This document shows, piece after piece, positions 1 to 5,888 of a stretch of DNA of 5,888 nucleotides (within the stretch, counting starts at the first letter, position 1; each line of letters begins with the position of its first letter). Made by a program: the position numbers and the translations under genes. The notes under the pieces are model-generated. The model searched no databases and was not told the origin of the DNA. It saw only the letters and a list, made by a program, of their open reading frames with translations. Source of the stretch: an uncultured Kiloniellales bacterium (GTDB lineage: Bacteria > Pseudomonadota > Alphaproteobacteria > Kiloniellales > JAKSDN01); the NCBI GenBank assembly GCA_937974415.1, contig CALJXB010000408.1, forward strand, positions 1 to 5,888, in the 5' to 3' direction.

Positions 1-1299
1 CCCTGCCGACTCTTCCTCAAATTGGAAAACCAGAACCCCGGCGGCTCCATCAAGGACCGCATCGGCAAATCGATGATCGAGGCGGCCGAGGCCGACGGCA
101 GCCTCGAGCCGGGCGGCACCATCATCGAGGCGACCGCCGGCAATACCGGCCTCGGTCTGGCGCTGGTGGCGGCCCAGAAGGGCTACCGGCTGATCATCGT
201 GGTGCCGGACAAGATGGCCCAGGAGAAGATCTTCCACTTGAAGGCCTTGGGCGCGGAGGTGTTTCTCACCCGCTCGGACGTGGGCAAGGGCCACCCGGAC
301 TACTATCAGGACAAGGCCGAGGCGCTGGCCAAGGACATTCCCGGCGCGGTTTACGTGAACCAGTTCGCAAACCCGGCCAACCCCAAGGCGCACGAGACGA
401 CGACGGGCCCGGAAATCTGGGCCCAGATGGGCGGGGACATGGACGCCATCGTCTGCGGTGTCGGTTCGGCCGGCACGATTACCGGCCTGTCGCGTTATTT
501 CGCGACGGTTGCACCTCACGTGGAGGTCATTCTGGCCGATCCGCTGGGCTCGATCCTAGCCGATTACGTGAACCACGGCACCCTGAGCGAGGAGGTCGGC
601 TCCTGGGTGGTCGAGGGCATCGGCGAGGACTTCCTGCCGCCTGTCTCGGACTTCACGAGGGTCAAGAGCGCCTATTCCATTCCCGACCGGGAATCGCTCT
701 TGGTCGCGCGCGAGTTGCTGGAGAAGGACGGCATCCTGGCCGGCTCGTCGTCCGGCACCTTGATCGCCGCGGCGCTGCGCTATTGCCGCGAACAGACGGC
801 GGCCAAGCGGGTCGTCACCTTCGTCTGCGACAGCGGCAACAAGTATCTATCGAAGATGTTCAACGACTATTGGATGATCGACCAGGGCTTCATCGAGCGC
901 GAAATCCACCATGACCTGTCCGATATCATTTCGCGCCACCACGACGAGCACGCGACGGTCACCGTATTGCCCGGGGACACTCTACTCACCGCCTATGGCC
1001 GCATGAAGCTCTACGACATATCGCAACTGCCGGTGCTGTCGGAGGGGGGCGAAGTAATCGGTCTGATCGACGAGAGCGACATCTTGCTCGCGGTGTTCCG
1101 CAACGAGGACCACTTCAAGCAACCGGTCAGTATGGCGATGACCGAACGGCTGCAAACGGTTCAGGCCGATCAGCCGCTCGAGGCCCTAATGCCGATCTTC
1201 GGGCGCGGCCACGTGGCCATCATCCTCGACGGCGAGCAGTTCCTCGGCCTGATCACCCAGATCGATTTGCTGAACCATCTGCGCCGCAGCATGAAGTAG
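1..1299 (+). CDS. cbs: Cystathionine beta-synthase with C-terminal CBS-domain pair (5' end truncated by window)
   Basis: This PLP enzyme is predicted to condense serine with homocysteine to cystathionine in the cytoplasm, the first step of reverse transsulfuration. The frame is open from base 1, and the codons before the TTG at 22 read PCRLFLK, continuing the conserved strand that leads into ENQNPGGSIKDR. TTG is therefore not the start; roughly 30-40 N-terminal residues lie outside the window. Numbering from the TTG codon, the PLP lysine is K11, the substrate loop TAGNTG is at 38-43, the phosphate-binding glycine loop GVGSAGTITG is at 146-155, and GSSSG at 241-245 carries the serine expected near the pyridine nitrogen. 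DSGNKYLSKMFND at 270-282 is typical of CBS rather than plain cysteine synthase. Residues about 303-360 and 367-424 form two CBS motifs, a Bateman module often binding adenosyl ligands. A cysteine synthase carrying CBS domains is the alternative; the next gene favours cystathionine beta-synthase. Confidence 0.9.
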   Translation, partial: PCRLFLKLENQNPGGSIKDRIGKSMIEAAEADGSLEPGGTIIEATAGNTGLGLALVAAQKGYRLIIVVPDKMAQEKIFHLKALGAEVFLTRSDVGKGHPDYYQDKAEALAKDIPGAVYVNQFANPANPKAHETTTGPEIWAQMGGDMDAIVCGVGSAGTITGLSRYFATVAPHVEVILADPLGSILADYVNHGTLSEEVGSWVVEGIGEDFLPPVSDFTRVKSAYSIPDRESLLVARELLEKDGILAGSSSGTLIAAALRYCREQTAAKRVVTFVCDSGNKYLSKMFNDYWMIDQGFIEREIHHDLSDIISRHHDEHATVTVLPGDTLLTAYGRMKLYDISQLPVLSEGGEVIGLIDESDILLAVFRNEDHFKQPVSMAMTERLQTVQADQPLEALMPIFGRGHVAIILDGEQFLGLITQIDLLNHLRRSMK

Positions 1300-1336
1300 C
1301 AGCAGCTCCCAACCGTCTATCGCAGCGAGACCGAGC
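1300..1336 (+). other. Short intercistronic spacer between the two transsulfuration genes
   Basis: These 37 bp hold no hairpin with a T-run and no obvious promoter. The only recognisable element is a weak purine-rich GAGA at 1327-1330, six bases before the ATG of the second gene, which could act as a modest Shine-Dalgarno. The layout fits one transcript for both genes. Confidence 0.6.
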
Positions 1337-2509
1337 ATGGCAGACAGCGGCCAACGCCCCAACCGCCCCCGCTTCGCGACCCGCGTGATCCACGCCGGCC
1401 AGTCGCCCGATCCCACGACCGGCGCCGTTATGCCGCCGATCTACGCCACCTCGACCTACGTCCAGGAAAGCCCGGGCGTGCACAAGGGCTACGAGTACAG
1501 CCGGTCGCAGAATCCCACCCGCATGGCCTACGAGCGCTGCATCGCGGACCTGGAGAGCGGGACCGCCGGCTTCGCCTTCGCCTCGGGCATGGCGGCGACG
1601 GCGACCATTCTGGACCTGCTCGACAGCGGCAGTCACGTGGTCGCGATCGACGACCTCTATGGCGGCAGCTACCGCCTGTTCGAGAACGTGCGCCGCGACA
1701 GCGCCGGCCTCGCCTTCAGCTTCGTCGACCTCACCGAGCCCGGTGCGCTCGAGGCCGCCCTCCGGCCCGAAACGCGGATGATCTGGGTGGAAAGCCCGAC
1801 CAACCCCCTGCTCAAGGTGGTCGACCTGGAGGCGGTGGCCCGCACGGCCGGCGCCCGCGGGATCCTGACCTGTTGCGACAACACCTTCGCCACGCCTTGG
1901 GCGCAGCGGCCGCTGGAGCTGGGCTTCGACCTGGTCATGCATTCGGCCACCAAATACCTCAACGGCCACTCCGACATGGTGGGCGGCATCGCCGTGGTCG
2001 GCGACCGGCCGGAGACCAGGGAGCGCCTCGGCTACCTGCAGAACGCCGTCGGCGGCATACAGGGGCCTTTCGATTCGTTCCTGGCACTGCGCGGCTTGAA
2101 GACGCTGGCTTTACGCATGGAGCGCCACTGCGGCAATGCCCGGGCCGTTGCCGAGTATCTCGAGGGCCACGCCAAGATCGAGCGGGTCTATTACCCGGGC
2201 CTGGCGAGCCACCCGCAGCACGAATTGGCAGCACGGCAGATGCGGGACTTCGGCGGCATGGTGACGGCGGTCATTGCCGGCGGGCTGGACGCCGCCCGGC
2301 GGTTTCTCGAGCGGGTGGAGATCTTCGCGCTGGCCGAAAGCCTTGGCGGCGTCGAAAGCCTGGTCGAGCATCCGGCCATCATGACCCATGCCTCGCTGCC
2401 GGAGGACAAGCGCGCGGAACTGGGGATCTCCGAGGGCCTGGTGCGCCTCTCGGTGGGCATCGAGAGTGTCGACGACCTGATCGCGGACCTGGACCAGGCG
2501 CTCCGTTGA
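1337..2509 (+). CDS. Cystathionine gamma-lyase (Cys/Met metabolism PLP-dependent enzyme)
   Basis: This 390-residue enzyme has the usual length of the fold-type I trans-sulfuration family. Visible hallmarks are YEYSRSQNPTR at 52-62 (the Tyr and Arg that bind PLP phosphate from the neighbouring subunit), ASGMAA at 82-87, DNTFATP at 181-187 with the aspartate that pairs with the pyridine nitrogen, and HSATKYLNGHSD at 202-213 with the Schiff-base lysine K206. SLGGVESLVEHPAIMTH at 335-351 closes the active site, with E340 at the position associated with gamma-lyase/gamma-synthase specificity. It would cleave cystathionine to cysteine, 2-oxobutyrate and ammonia. Cystathionine gamma-synthase, O-acetylhomoserine sulfhydrylase or methionine gamma-lyase cannot be excluded from sequence alone; the cystathionine beta-synthase 37 bp upstream supports gamma-lyase (mccB/cgl type). 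The ATG is preceded by a weak GAGA at 1327-1330, and the gene is probably cotranscribed with the upstream one. Confidence 0.87.
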   Translation: MADSGQRPNRPRFATRVIHAGQSPDPTTGAVMPPIYATSTYVQESPGVHKGYEYSRSQNPTRMAYERCIADLESGTAGFAFASGMAATATILDLLDSGSHVVAIDDLYGGSYRLFENVRRDSAGLAFSFVDLTEPGALEAALRPETRMIWVESPTNPLLKVVDLEAVARTAGARGILTCCDNTFATPWAQRPLELGFDLVMHSATKYLNGHSDMVGGIAVVGDRPETRERLGYLQNAVGGIQGPFDSFLALRGLKTLALRMERHCGNARAVAEYLEGHAKIERVYYPGLASHPQHELAARQMRDFGGMVTAVIAGGLDAARRFLERVEIFALAESLGGVESLVEHPAIMTHASLPEDKRAELGISEGLVRLSVGIESVDDLIADLDQALR

Positions 2510-2549
2510 TTCTGAGACGCCGCGCTTTACCGGTTGATGCGACCCGAGG
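2510..2549. other. Convergent intergenic gap without a recognisable terminator
   Basis: This 40-bp gap separates the TGA of the cystathionine gamma-lyase gene from the TAA of the rod gene, which is read toward it. I see no GC-rich stem followed by a T-run on either strand. The two transcripts may overlap at their 3' ends or end by Rho-dependent termination; both are inferences. Confidence 0.6.
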
Positions 2550-5500
2550 TTAAGGCTGATTTGGATTGGCGGGCTCGGCCGCCAGCAGGGAGCTGTGGAT
2601 CCAGCCCCGCCGGCCGCTGCCGTCGGGCCAGGCGATCAGGACCCAACCGTTCTTGCGCTCCAGCTCCACCACCGGCTGCTTGCGGTTCAGCTGGGTCAGG
2701 ACAGCCGAGCCCTGGGAGGCTGCGGCGCGCACGTTGACGACGCTGGGCTGAATGAACAATTGGTTCGACGGCTCTTCCGCCGGGTATGCCGCCGCCTCTT
2801 TGGCCGTCTCTTCGACCGGCGATTCCGGAACCAAGGTCACACTTGCCCGATCGAACGGCAGGTCGAGGTCCGGCTCCAGGACCACGTAAGCCGCGGCCGC
2901 CAAGGCCACGCCAGCGGCCGACAGGCCGAGCACCGCGTGCTTGAAGCGGAACGGCCCTTTGCCCGAGCCTGCCTGGCGCTTGGGCTTGGGCGCAGCTTTG
3001 CGGCCACGGCCGGCGGCTTTGCCGTCGCTGGTGAGCCGCTTGGCGGCGCTGGCATTCTGTTCCGCGATCTTGGCCCGCGTCAGGGCGCGCCGGGTGATCG
3101 CGTTGAGTTCTTCTTCCTTGGCGTCCCATTCGGTTTGGGCCTCGGCCATGCGCTGGGTCAGCTCGGACTCCCAGGCCCCGCGGACCCGCGCCAGCTTGAC
3201 TTCGCTCTCCTGTTCCCAGGTATCCTTGGCCTCCGCCAGGGCCTGATCGAAATCTCTTTCGGCCTTGGTCCTGGCCTCCGAGGCGACCTCGCTGCGCTCC
3301 ATTTCCCAGGCCCGGCGGGCCTCGTCGAGGCGCTGTTGATGCTCGCCACGCCACTCGGCCTGCAGCGCCGCCACCTGCTCTTTCTGCTCGGCCTCCCAGG
3401 CCTCGCGGGCGGTTGCCAGGTCCTCTTCGCTGATGCCCTGGCCGTCGCCGTGCGCCTGCACGGTGGCTAGGCGACGCTCCATTTCCTCTTGAGCCTGCCG
3501 CCGAACCTCCGACAGGCGCTCGGCCTCGTCCGCCTTCCATTTGGCTTCGGCGGCGGCCAAGCGCTCGGCCTCTTCGGTCTGCCAAGTCTTGCGGGCCGCT
3601 TCGAGGCGCTCGCCGATCTGCTCCTGCCCGCCGCTTTCGATGACGGCGAGGCGGTGCCCGACTTCCTCCTCGGCCTGGCGCCGGACCTCGGCCAGGCGCT
3701 CGGCCTCGGCCGCCTTCCACTCGGCCTCGGCGGCGGCCAGGCGTTCGTTGACTTGATCCGCGGCCTTGGAGTGGAGGGTCGCCAGGTGGCGTTCGGTTTC
3801 CTGTTCGGTTTGCGCGCGGGCTTCGGCAAGACGCTTGGTCTCGGCGGCCTTCCATTCGGCTTTGGCCGCAGACAGGCGCTCGGCCTCCTCGGCGCGCCAG
3901 GCCTCCTCGGCGGTCGCCAGGCGTTCCCTGTGCTCGGCCTCCCAGGTGCCGCGCGCCGTGGACATGAGCTCCTCGGCCTGGTTTTGCCCGGTGTTCTGCA
4001 AGGCGGCCAGGCGGCGTTCGGCGGCTTCCTCGATCTCCAGTTTGAGCTGGGCCACGCGCTCGGCCTCGGCCGCCTTCCACTTGGCCTCGGCCGTGGCCAG
4101 GCGCTCGGCCTCCTCGACCTGATAGGCCCGTTTGTCCTCGATGCGCCGTTCGGCCTCGGCGGCCCGCCAGGTCTGCTCGGCGGCCTTGAGGCGCTCGGCC
4201 TGTTCCGCTTCCCAGGCGGTACGGGCGGCTGTGAGGCGGTATTGCTCTTTGTCTTCGCCGTTGGTCTTGTGGGACGCTAGGCGGGCCTCGACCTCCTGCT
4301 CGGTCTGCTGGCGCAGGTTGGCGATCTTTTCGGCCTCGGCGGCCTTCCATTTGGCCTCGGCGGCGGCGAGGCGCTCGGCCTCCTCGGCCTGCCAGGTCTT
4401 CTTGGCCGTCTCCAGTCGCTGGGACAAATCGTTCTGCGAGCCCTGGACGGCTTCCGCTAGGCGTTTGTCGGCGTCGAGCTCCAGCTTGGTCTTCTGTCTG
4501 GCAAGCTGCTCGGCGAGGGCGGCTTGCCACTTTTCTTCGGCGTCGGAGAAGCGCTGGGCCTCTTTCTCTTCCCAGGCCTTGCGGGCCTCGGCCAGCTGCT
4601 TGTCTTGCTCCTCCTGCCACTGGGACAGTCTTGCGGCGATGCGCGCCGTTTCGGCCTGCTTGAGCTTGCCGATCTCTGAACTCAGGCGCTTTTCTTCTTC
4701 GGCATTCCGGGACAGGAGGACCTGGGACAGCTGGTTCTCGTGATTTTCCAGCCATTCGGTCTTGGCGTCGGCCAGCTGCTGTGCGGTTTTTGCCTGCCAC
4801 TCGACCTTGAGGGCCTCGAGGCGGTCCTGCTCGTCCTTGCGCTTGGCCTGGAGGGCCTCGGCCAGGCGCTTCTTCGCGTCCGACTCCCAGGTCGCCCGGG
4901 CGGTCGCCAGCCGCTGCTCTTCTTCCGATTTCCAGCTGTCATTGGCACGCTGGAGGCGCTGCTTCTCGTCGGTTTCCCAGGAGGCGGCCGCGGCTTGCAG
5001 GCGCTTTTCCTCTTCCTGCTGCCAGGCCTGCTTGGCTTCGCTGAGGCGCTTTTCCTCGCCGCTGCGCCAAGTCGCCTTGGCTTCCGCCATGCGTTGCTGC
5101 AGGGCCGATTCCCACTGGGTGCGCTCGGTCGTGCGCTGCTGCTCCGCCTCGTTCTGCCAGAGGGAGCGCGCCTCGGCCAGACTCTCCTCCCGCTCGGCCT
5201 GCCAACGGGCCTCCATGGCCGCGCGCTGCTTTTCCTCCTCGACGCCGCGGGCTGCGAGCTGGTCGGCCAACTGCTGTTTGGCCTCGCGCGTGAGCGACTG
5301 TTTGAGGTCGGTCAGCGCCTTTTCGCTCTCGGCTTTCCAGTCGGCCCTGGCTTGGGCGAGGCGCGCGTCTTCGGCGGCTTTCCATTCGGCCTCGGCCTCG
5401 GCCAGGCTTTGTTCGGCCTCGGCGCGCAGCTCTGCCTCGAGCGACGCTATTCTGGTTTCGACATCCTCGGCCTCGGCGATCTTGGCCTGATGCTGGGCCG

Positions 5501-5801
5501 TGCAGTCGACCGTCAGGTCGAACACCGCCGCGGTGCTGGCTACGTCGTAGCCGTCGGAGTCGTACCTCAGGACACGAACCGACAGGGTATAGACGCCATC
5601 GTTGTCGGGCGACGGGATGAAGTGCAGGTCGTGCAGGTCCGCCACCGTCAGGGAATAGGTGTTGTCCCAGTTATTGGTGCCTGCGGACAGCGTCGCGCCG
5701 ACCGGCATGCCTTCGAAGATGAGCGACATCTTGCCGCTCAGGCCGCGCCCTGCCAGTTCCTCCTGAATTGCGAGGGGAATGGGTACCGCTTGATCGCTCA
5801 T
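2550..5801 (-). CDS. Giant coiled-coil membrane protein: Ig-like domain, 15-residue-repeat rod, one TM helix, periplasmic SH3b domain
   Basis: I do not recognise a named family for this 1083-residue protein. Residues 6-99 form an Ig/cadherin-like beta domain; 110-925 a proline-free Glu/Ala/Arg-rich helix; 926-954 a Lys/Arg/Gly-rich basic stretch; 956-975 one hydrophobic helix; 976-1012 an acidic linker; 1014-1074 a bacterial SH3 domain. With no signal peptide and a basic segment just before the membrane helix, the positive-inside rule places the rod and Ig-like domain in the cytoplasm and the SH3b domain in the periplasm, where such domains often bind peptidoglycan. A role as an envelope-anchored scaffold or tether is inferred. 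The only cysteine is C100, at the junction of beta domain and rod. The ATG at 5801-5799 is fixed by an in-frame TAA at 5822-5820 and no alternative start between; no good Shine-Dalgarno precedes it. The gene runs against the transsulfuration pair and shares no evident pathway with it. Confidence 0.9.
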   Translation of the reverse strand: MSDQAVPIPLAIQEELAGRGLSGKMSLIFEGMPVGATLSAGTNNWDNTYSLTVADLHDLHFIPSPDNDGVYTLSVRVLRYDSDGYDVASTAAVFDLTVDCTAQHQAKIAEAEDVETRIASLEAELRAEAEQSLAEAEAEWKAAEDARLAQARADWKAESEKALTDLKQSLTREAKQQLADQLAARGVEEEKQRAAMEARWQAEREESLAEARSLWQNEAEQQRTTERTQWESALQQRMAEAKATWRSGEEKRLSEAKQAWQQEEEKRLQAAAASWETDEKQRLQRANDSWKSEEEQRLATARATWESDAKKRLAEALQAKRKDEQDRLEALKVEWQAKTAQQLADAKTEWLENHENQLSQVLLSRNAEEEKRLSSEIGKLKQAETARIAARLSQWQEEQDKQLAEARKAWEEKEAQRFSDAEEKWQAALAEQLARQKTKLELDADKRLAEAVQGSQNDLSQRLETAKKTWQAEEAERLAAAEAKWKAAEAEKIANLRQQTEQEVEARLASHKTNGEDKEQYRLTAARTAWEAEQAERLKAAEQTWRAAEAERRIEDKRAYQVEEAERLATAEAKWKAAEAERVAQLKLEIEEAAERRLAALQNTGQNQAEELMSTARGTWEAEHRERLATAEEAWRAEEAERLSAAKAEWKAAETKRLAEARAQTEQETERHLATLHSKAADQVNERLAAAEAEWKAAEAERLAEVRRQAEEEVGHRLAVIESGGQEQIGERLEAARKTWQTEEAERLAAAEAKWKADEAERLSEVRRQAQEEMERRLATVQAHGDGQGISEEDLATAREAWEAEQKEQVAALQAEWRGEHQQRLDEARRAWEMERSEVASEARTKAERDFDQALAEAKDTWEQESEVKLARVRGAWESELTQRMAEAQTEWDAKEEELNAITRRALTRAKIAEQNASAAKRLTSDGKAAGRGRKAAPKPKRQAGSGKGPFRFKHAVLGLSAAGVALAAAAYVVLEPDLDLPFDRASVTLVPESPVEETAKEAAAYPAEEPSNQLFIQPSVVNVRAAASQGSAVLTQLNRKQPVVELERKNGWVLIAWPDGSGRRGWIHSSLLAAEPANPNQP
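2580..2762 (-). other. C-terminal bacterial SH3 (SH3b) domain (residues 1014-1074)
   Basis: VVNVRAAASQGSAVLTQLNR (1021-1040) is the SH3b LNVRxxPS-like opening, followed by QPVVELERKNGWVLIAW (1042-1058) and the closing GWIHSSLL (1066-1073), which matches the typical GW(V/I)xxxYL ending. SH3b domains in periplasmic or extracellular proteins often bind cell-wall material; the ligand here is not shown by the sequence. The protein ends nine residues after the domain. Confidence 0.82.
2877..2936 (-). other. Single transmembrane helix preceded by a basic stretch (residues 956-975)
   Basis: AVLGLSAAGVALAAAAYVVL is a 20-residue uncharged hydrophobic segment, the only one in the protein long enough to span a membrane. 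It is preceded by a Lys/Arg-rich stretch (922-954, including KAAPKPKRQ and FRFKH) and followed by acidic EPDLDLPFD. This charge asymmetry predicts N-terminus in the cytoplasm and C-terminus in the periplasm. Confidence 0.85.
3027..5474 (-). repeat. 45-bp coding repeat array encoding a 15-residue Trp-phased helical repeat (residues 110-925)
   Basis: The rod is made of 15-residue units with the approximate consensus W-x-A-x-E-x-x-R-L-A-x-A-E-A-x: Trp at position 1, usually Arg-Leu at 8-9 and Ala at 12. Counting by hand, register positions run 110, 125, 140 and so on to 785 with no insertion or deletion, then resume at 802 and continue every 15 to 892. Trp fills 32 of these 53 positions, and no Trp lies elsewhere in residues 101-925; other register positions hold Leu, Ile, Tyr, Ala, Thr, Gly, Ser, Lys, Arg or Glu. 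On the + strand this appears as CCA every 45 bp, for example at 3537 and 3582. Hydrophobic spacing 1, 5, 9, 12 fits 15 residues over 4 turns. No proline occurs from residue 66 to 937. Confidence 0.92.
3432..4424 (-). repeat. Homogenised second half of the rod with higher-order modules (residues 460-790)
   Basis: Units in this zone are much more alike than those before it, and they assemble into larger modules of two Trp units followed by units with non-aromatic residues and a Gly/Ser/Asn-containing end. Break-like units occur near residues 515, 605, 680, 725 and 785, spaced 90, 75, 45 and 60 residues, all multiples of 15. The block at 686-719 and the block at 746-779 are near-identical and exactly 60 residues (180 bp) apart. 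This suggests recent duplication by whole 45-bp units. Confidence 0.8.
5505..5786 (-). other. N-terminal Ig/cadherin-like domain resembling type I-secretion adhesin repeats (residues 6-99)
   Basis: The segment opens with VPIPLAIQEEL, then has the core GMPVGATLSAGTNNWDNTYS (31-50), LTVADLHDLHF (51-61) and alternating hydrophobic strands ending AAVFDLTV (91-98). This matches the pattern I know from tandem repeats of large RTX/type I-secreted adhesins, where PxGATLSAGT is followed by a Trp/Tyr strand, a T-x-A-D-L turn and a final beta strand. Here a single copy sits at the start of a protein lacking a signal peptide. Family membership is from pattern memory and should be checked by profile search. 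Confidence 0.65.
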
Positions 5802-5888
5802 ATTGCCGAGGCGTCTTTGTTATTCCTGAGGTCGCCGCAGGCCCCGTGCACAAGGCCGGAAACGACGTTTATGCTGAAGGAAATCTAA
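5802..5888 (-). promoter_or_regulatory. Upstream region of the rod gene, with two small palindromes
   Basis: These 87 bp hold no gene that I can support. Immediately before the ATG there is no convincing Shine-Dalgarno; the nearest AGGA is more than 20 bases away. A perfect 5-bp inverted repeat with one central base, AAACGACGTTT, lies at 5860-5870. An interrupted palindrome, GGCCCCGTGCACAAGGCC, lies at 5840-5857, with a GTGCAC core flanked by GGCC arms. A CATAAA on the - strand (5873-5868) could be a -10 element, with its -35 partner beyond the window. Promoter position is not determined. Confidence 0.35.

Noticed and set aside
22..24. TTG as the start codon of the cystathionine beta-synthase gene
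   Set aside because: The codons before it continue conserved family sequence (RLFLKLEN), and starting here would remove the N-terminal part of the PLP domain. The gene begins outside the window.
2567..2584. Hairpin TGGCGG / CCGCCA as a terminator near the convergent gene ends
   Set aside because: It lies within the last codons of the rod gene and has no T-run on either side; a GC-rich coincidence is more likely.
2527..4800. 757-residue open frame on the - strand in another frame of the rod gene
   Set aside because: Its translation is a low-complexity Arg/Gly/Ala/Pro product of the GC-rich repeats. The rod frame explains the same bases with a clear domain order and register.
3027..5474. CRISPR-like or non-coding tandem repeat array
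   Set aside because: The 45-bp periodicity is a coding period in a single open frame. There are no conserved identical repeats alternating with unique spacers.
2550..5801. TolA-like or streptococcal M-like surface protein
   Set aside because: TolA has its membrane helix at the N-terminus and a different C-terminal domain. M-like proteins have a signal peptide and an LPXTG anchor. Neither is present here.
4740..5888. 382-residue open frame on the + strand, antisense to the rod gene, plus similar + frames at 2595-3470 and 3489-4280
   Set aside because: These Leu/Gly/Phe-rich frames are the antisense image of the 45-bp repeats, which lack stop codons in that frame. There is no start context, domain or independent codon pattern.
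5871..5888. Tiny + strand frame ATG...TAA coding MLKEI
   Set aside because: Five codons at the window edge with no further support; it is just the end of the antisense frame.

Overview
The window is GC-rich with strongly GC-biased third codon positions. It looks like chromosomal DNA from a bacterium, most likely an alphaproteobacterium. That assignment is an inference from base composition and protein style, not a computed one.

Left part (1-2509, + strand): two enzyme genes lie head to tail, 37 bp apart. The first, cut off at its 5' end by the window edge, is a cystathionine beta-synthase with a PLP catalytic domain and a C-terminal CBS-domain pair. The second is a complete PLP enzyme of the Cys/Met metabolism family, best read as cystathionine gamma-lyase. 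Together they would form a reverse transsulfuration unit, turning homocysteine plus serine into cystathionine and then cysteine.

Middle gap (2510-2549): a short convergent intergenic space with no convincing terminator.

Right part (2550-5801, - strand): one 1083-residue gene, not recognised as a named family. It encodes, in order: an N-terminal Ig/cadherin-like domain resembling repeats of giant type I-secreted adhesins; about 816 residues of proline-free helix; a basic segment; one transmembrane helix; an acidic linker; and a C-terminal bacterial SH3 domain. There is no signal peptide, so the predicted layout is a long cytoplasmic rod anchored in the inner membrane with an SH3b domain in the periplasm. 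The overall plan is like that of polar scaffolds such as PodJ, but this is analogy only.

The standout observation is in the rod. It is built on an exact 15-residue (45-bp) repeat. All 32 tryptophans between residues 101 and 925 fall on one 15-residue register that runs without an indel from about residue 110 to 785, shifts once by two residues, and resumes to 892. A 15/4 helical periodicity differs from a classical heptad coiled coil and would favour a right-handed or unusual coiled coil.

Right edge (5802-5888): the upstream region of the rod gene, with two small palindromes that could be operator sites and no clear Shine-Dalgarno.
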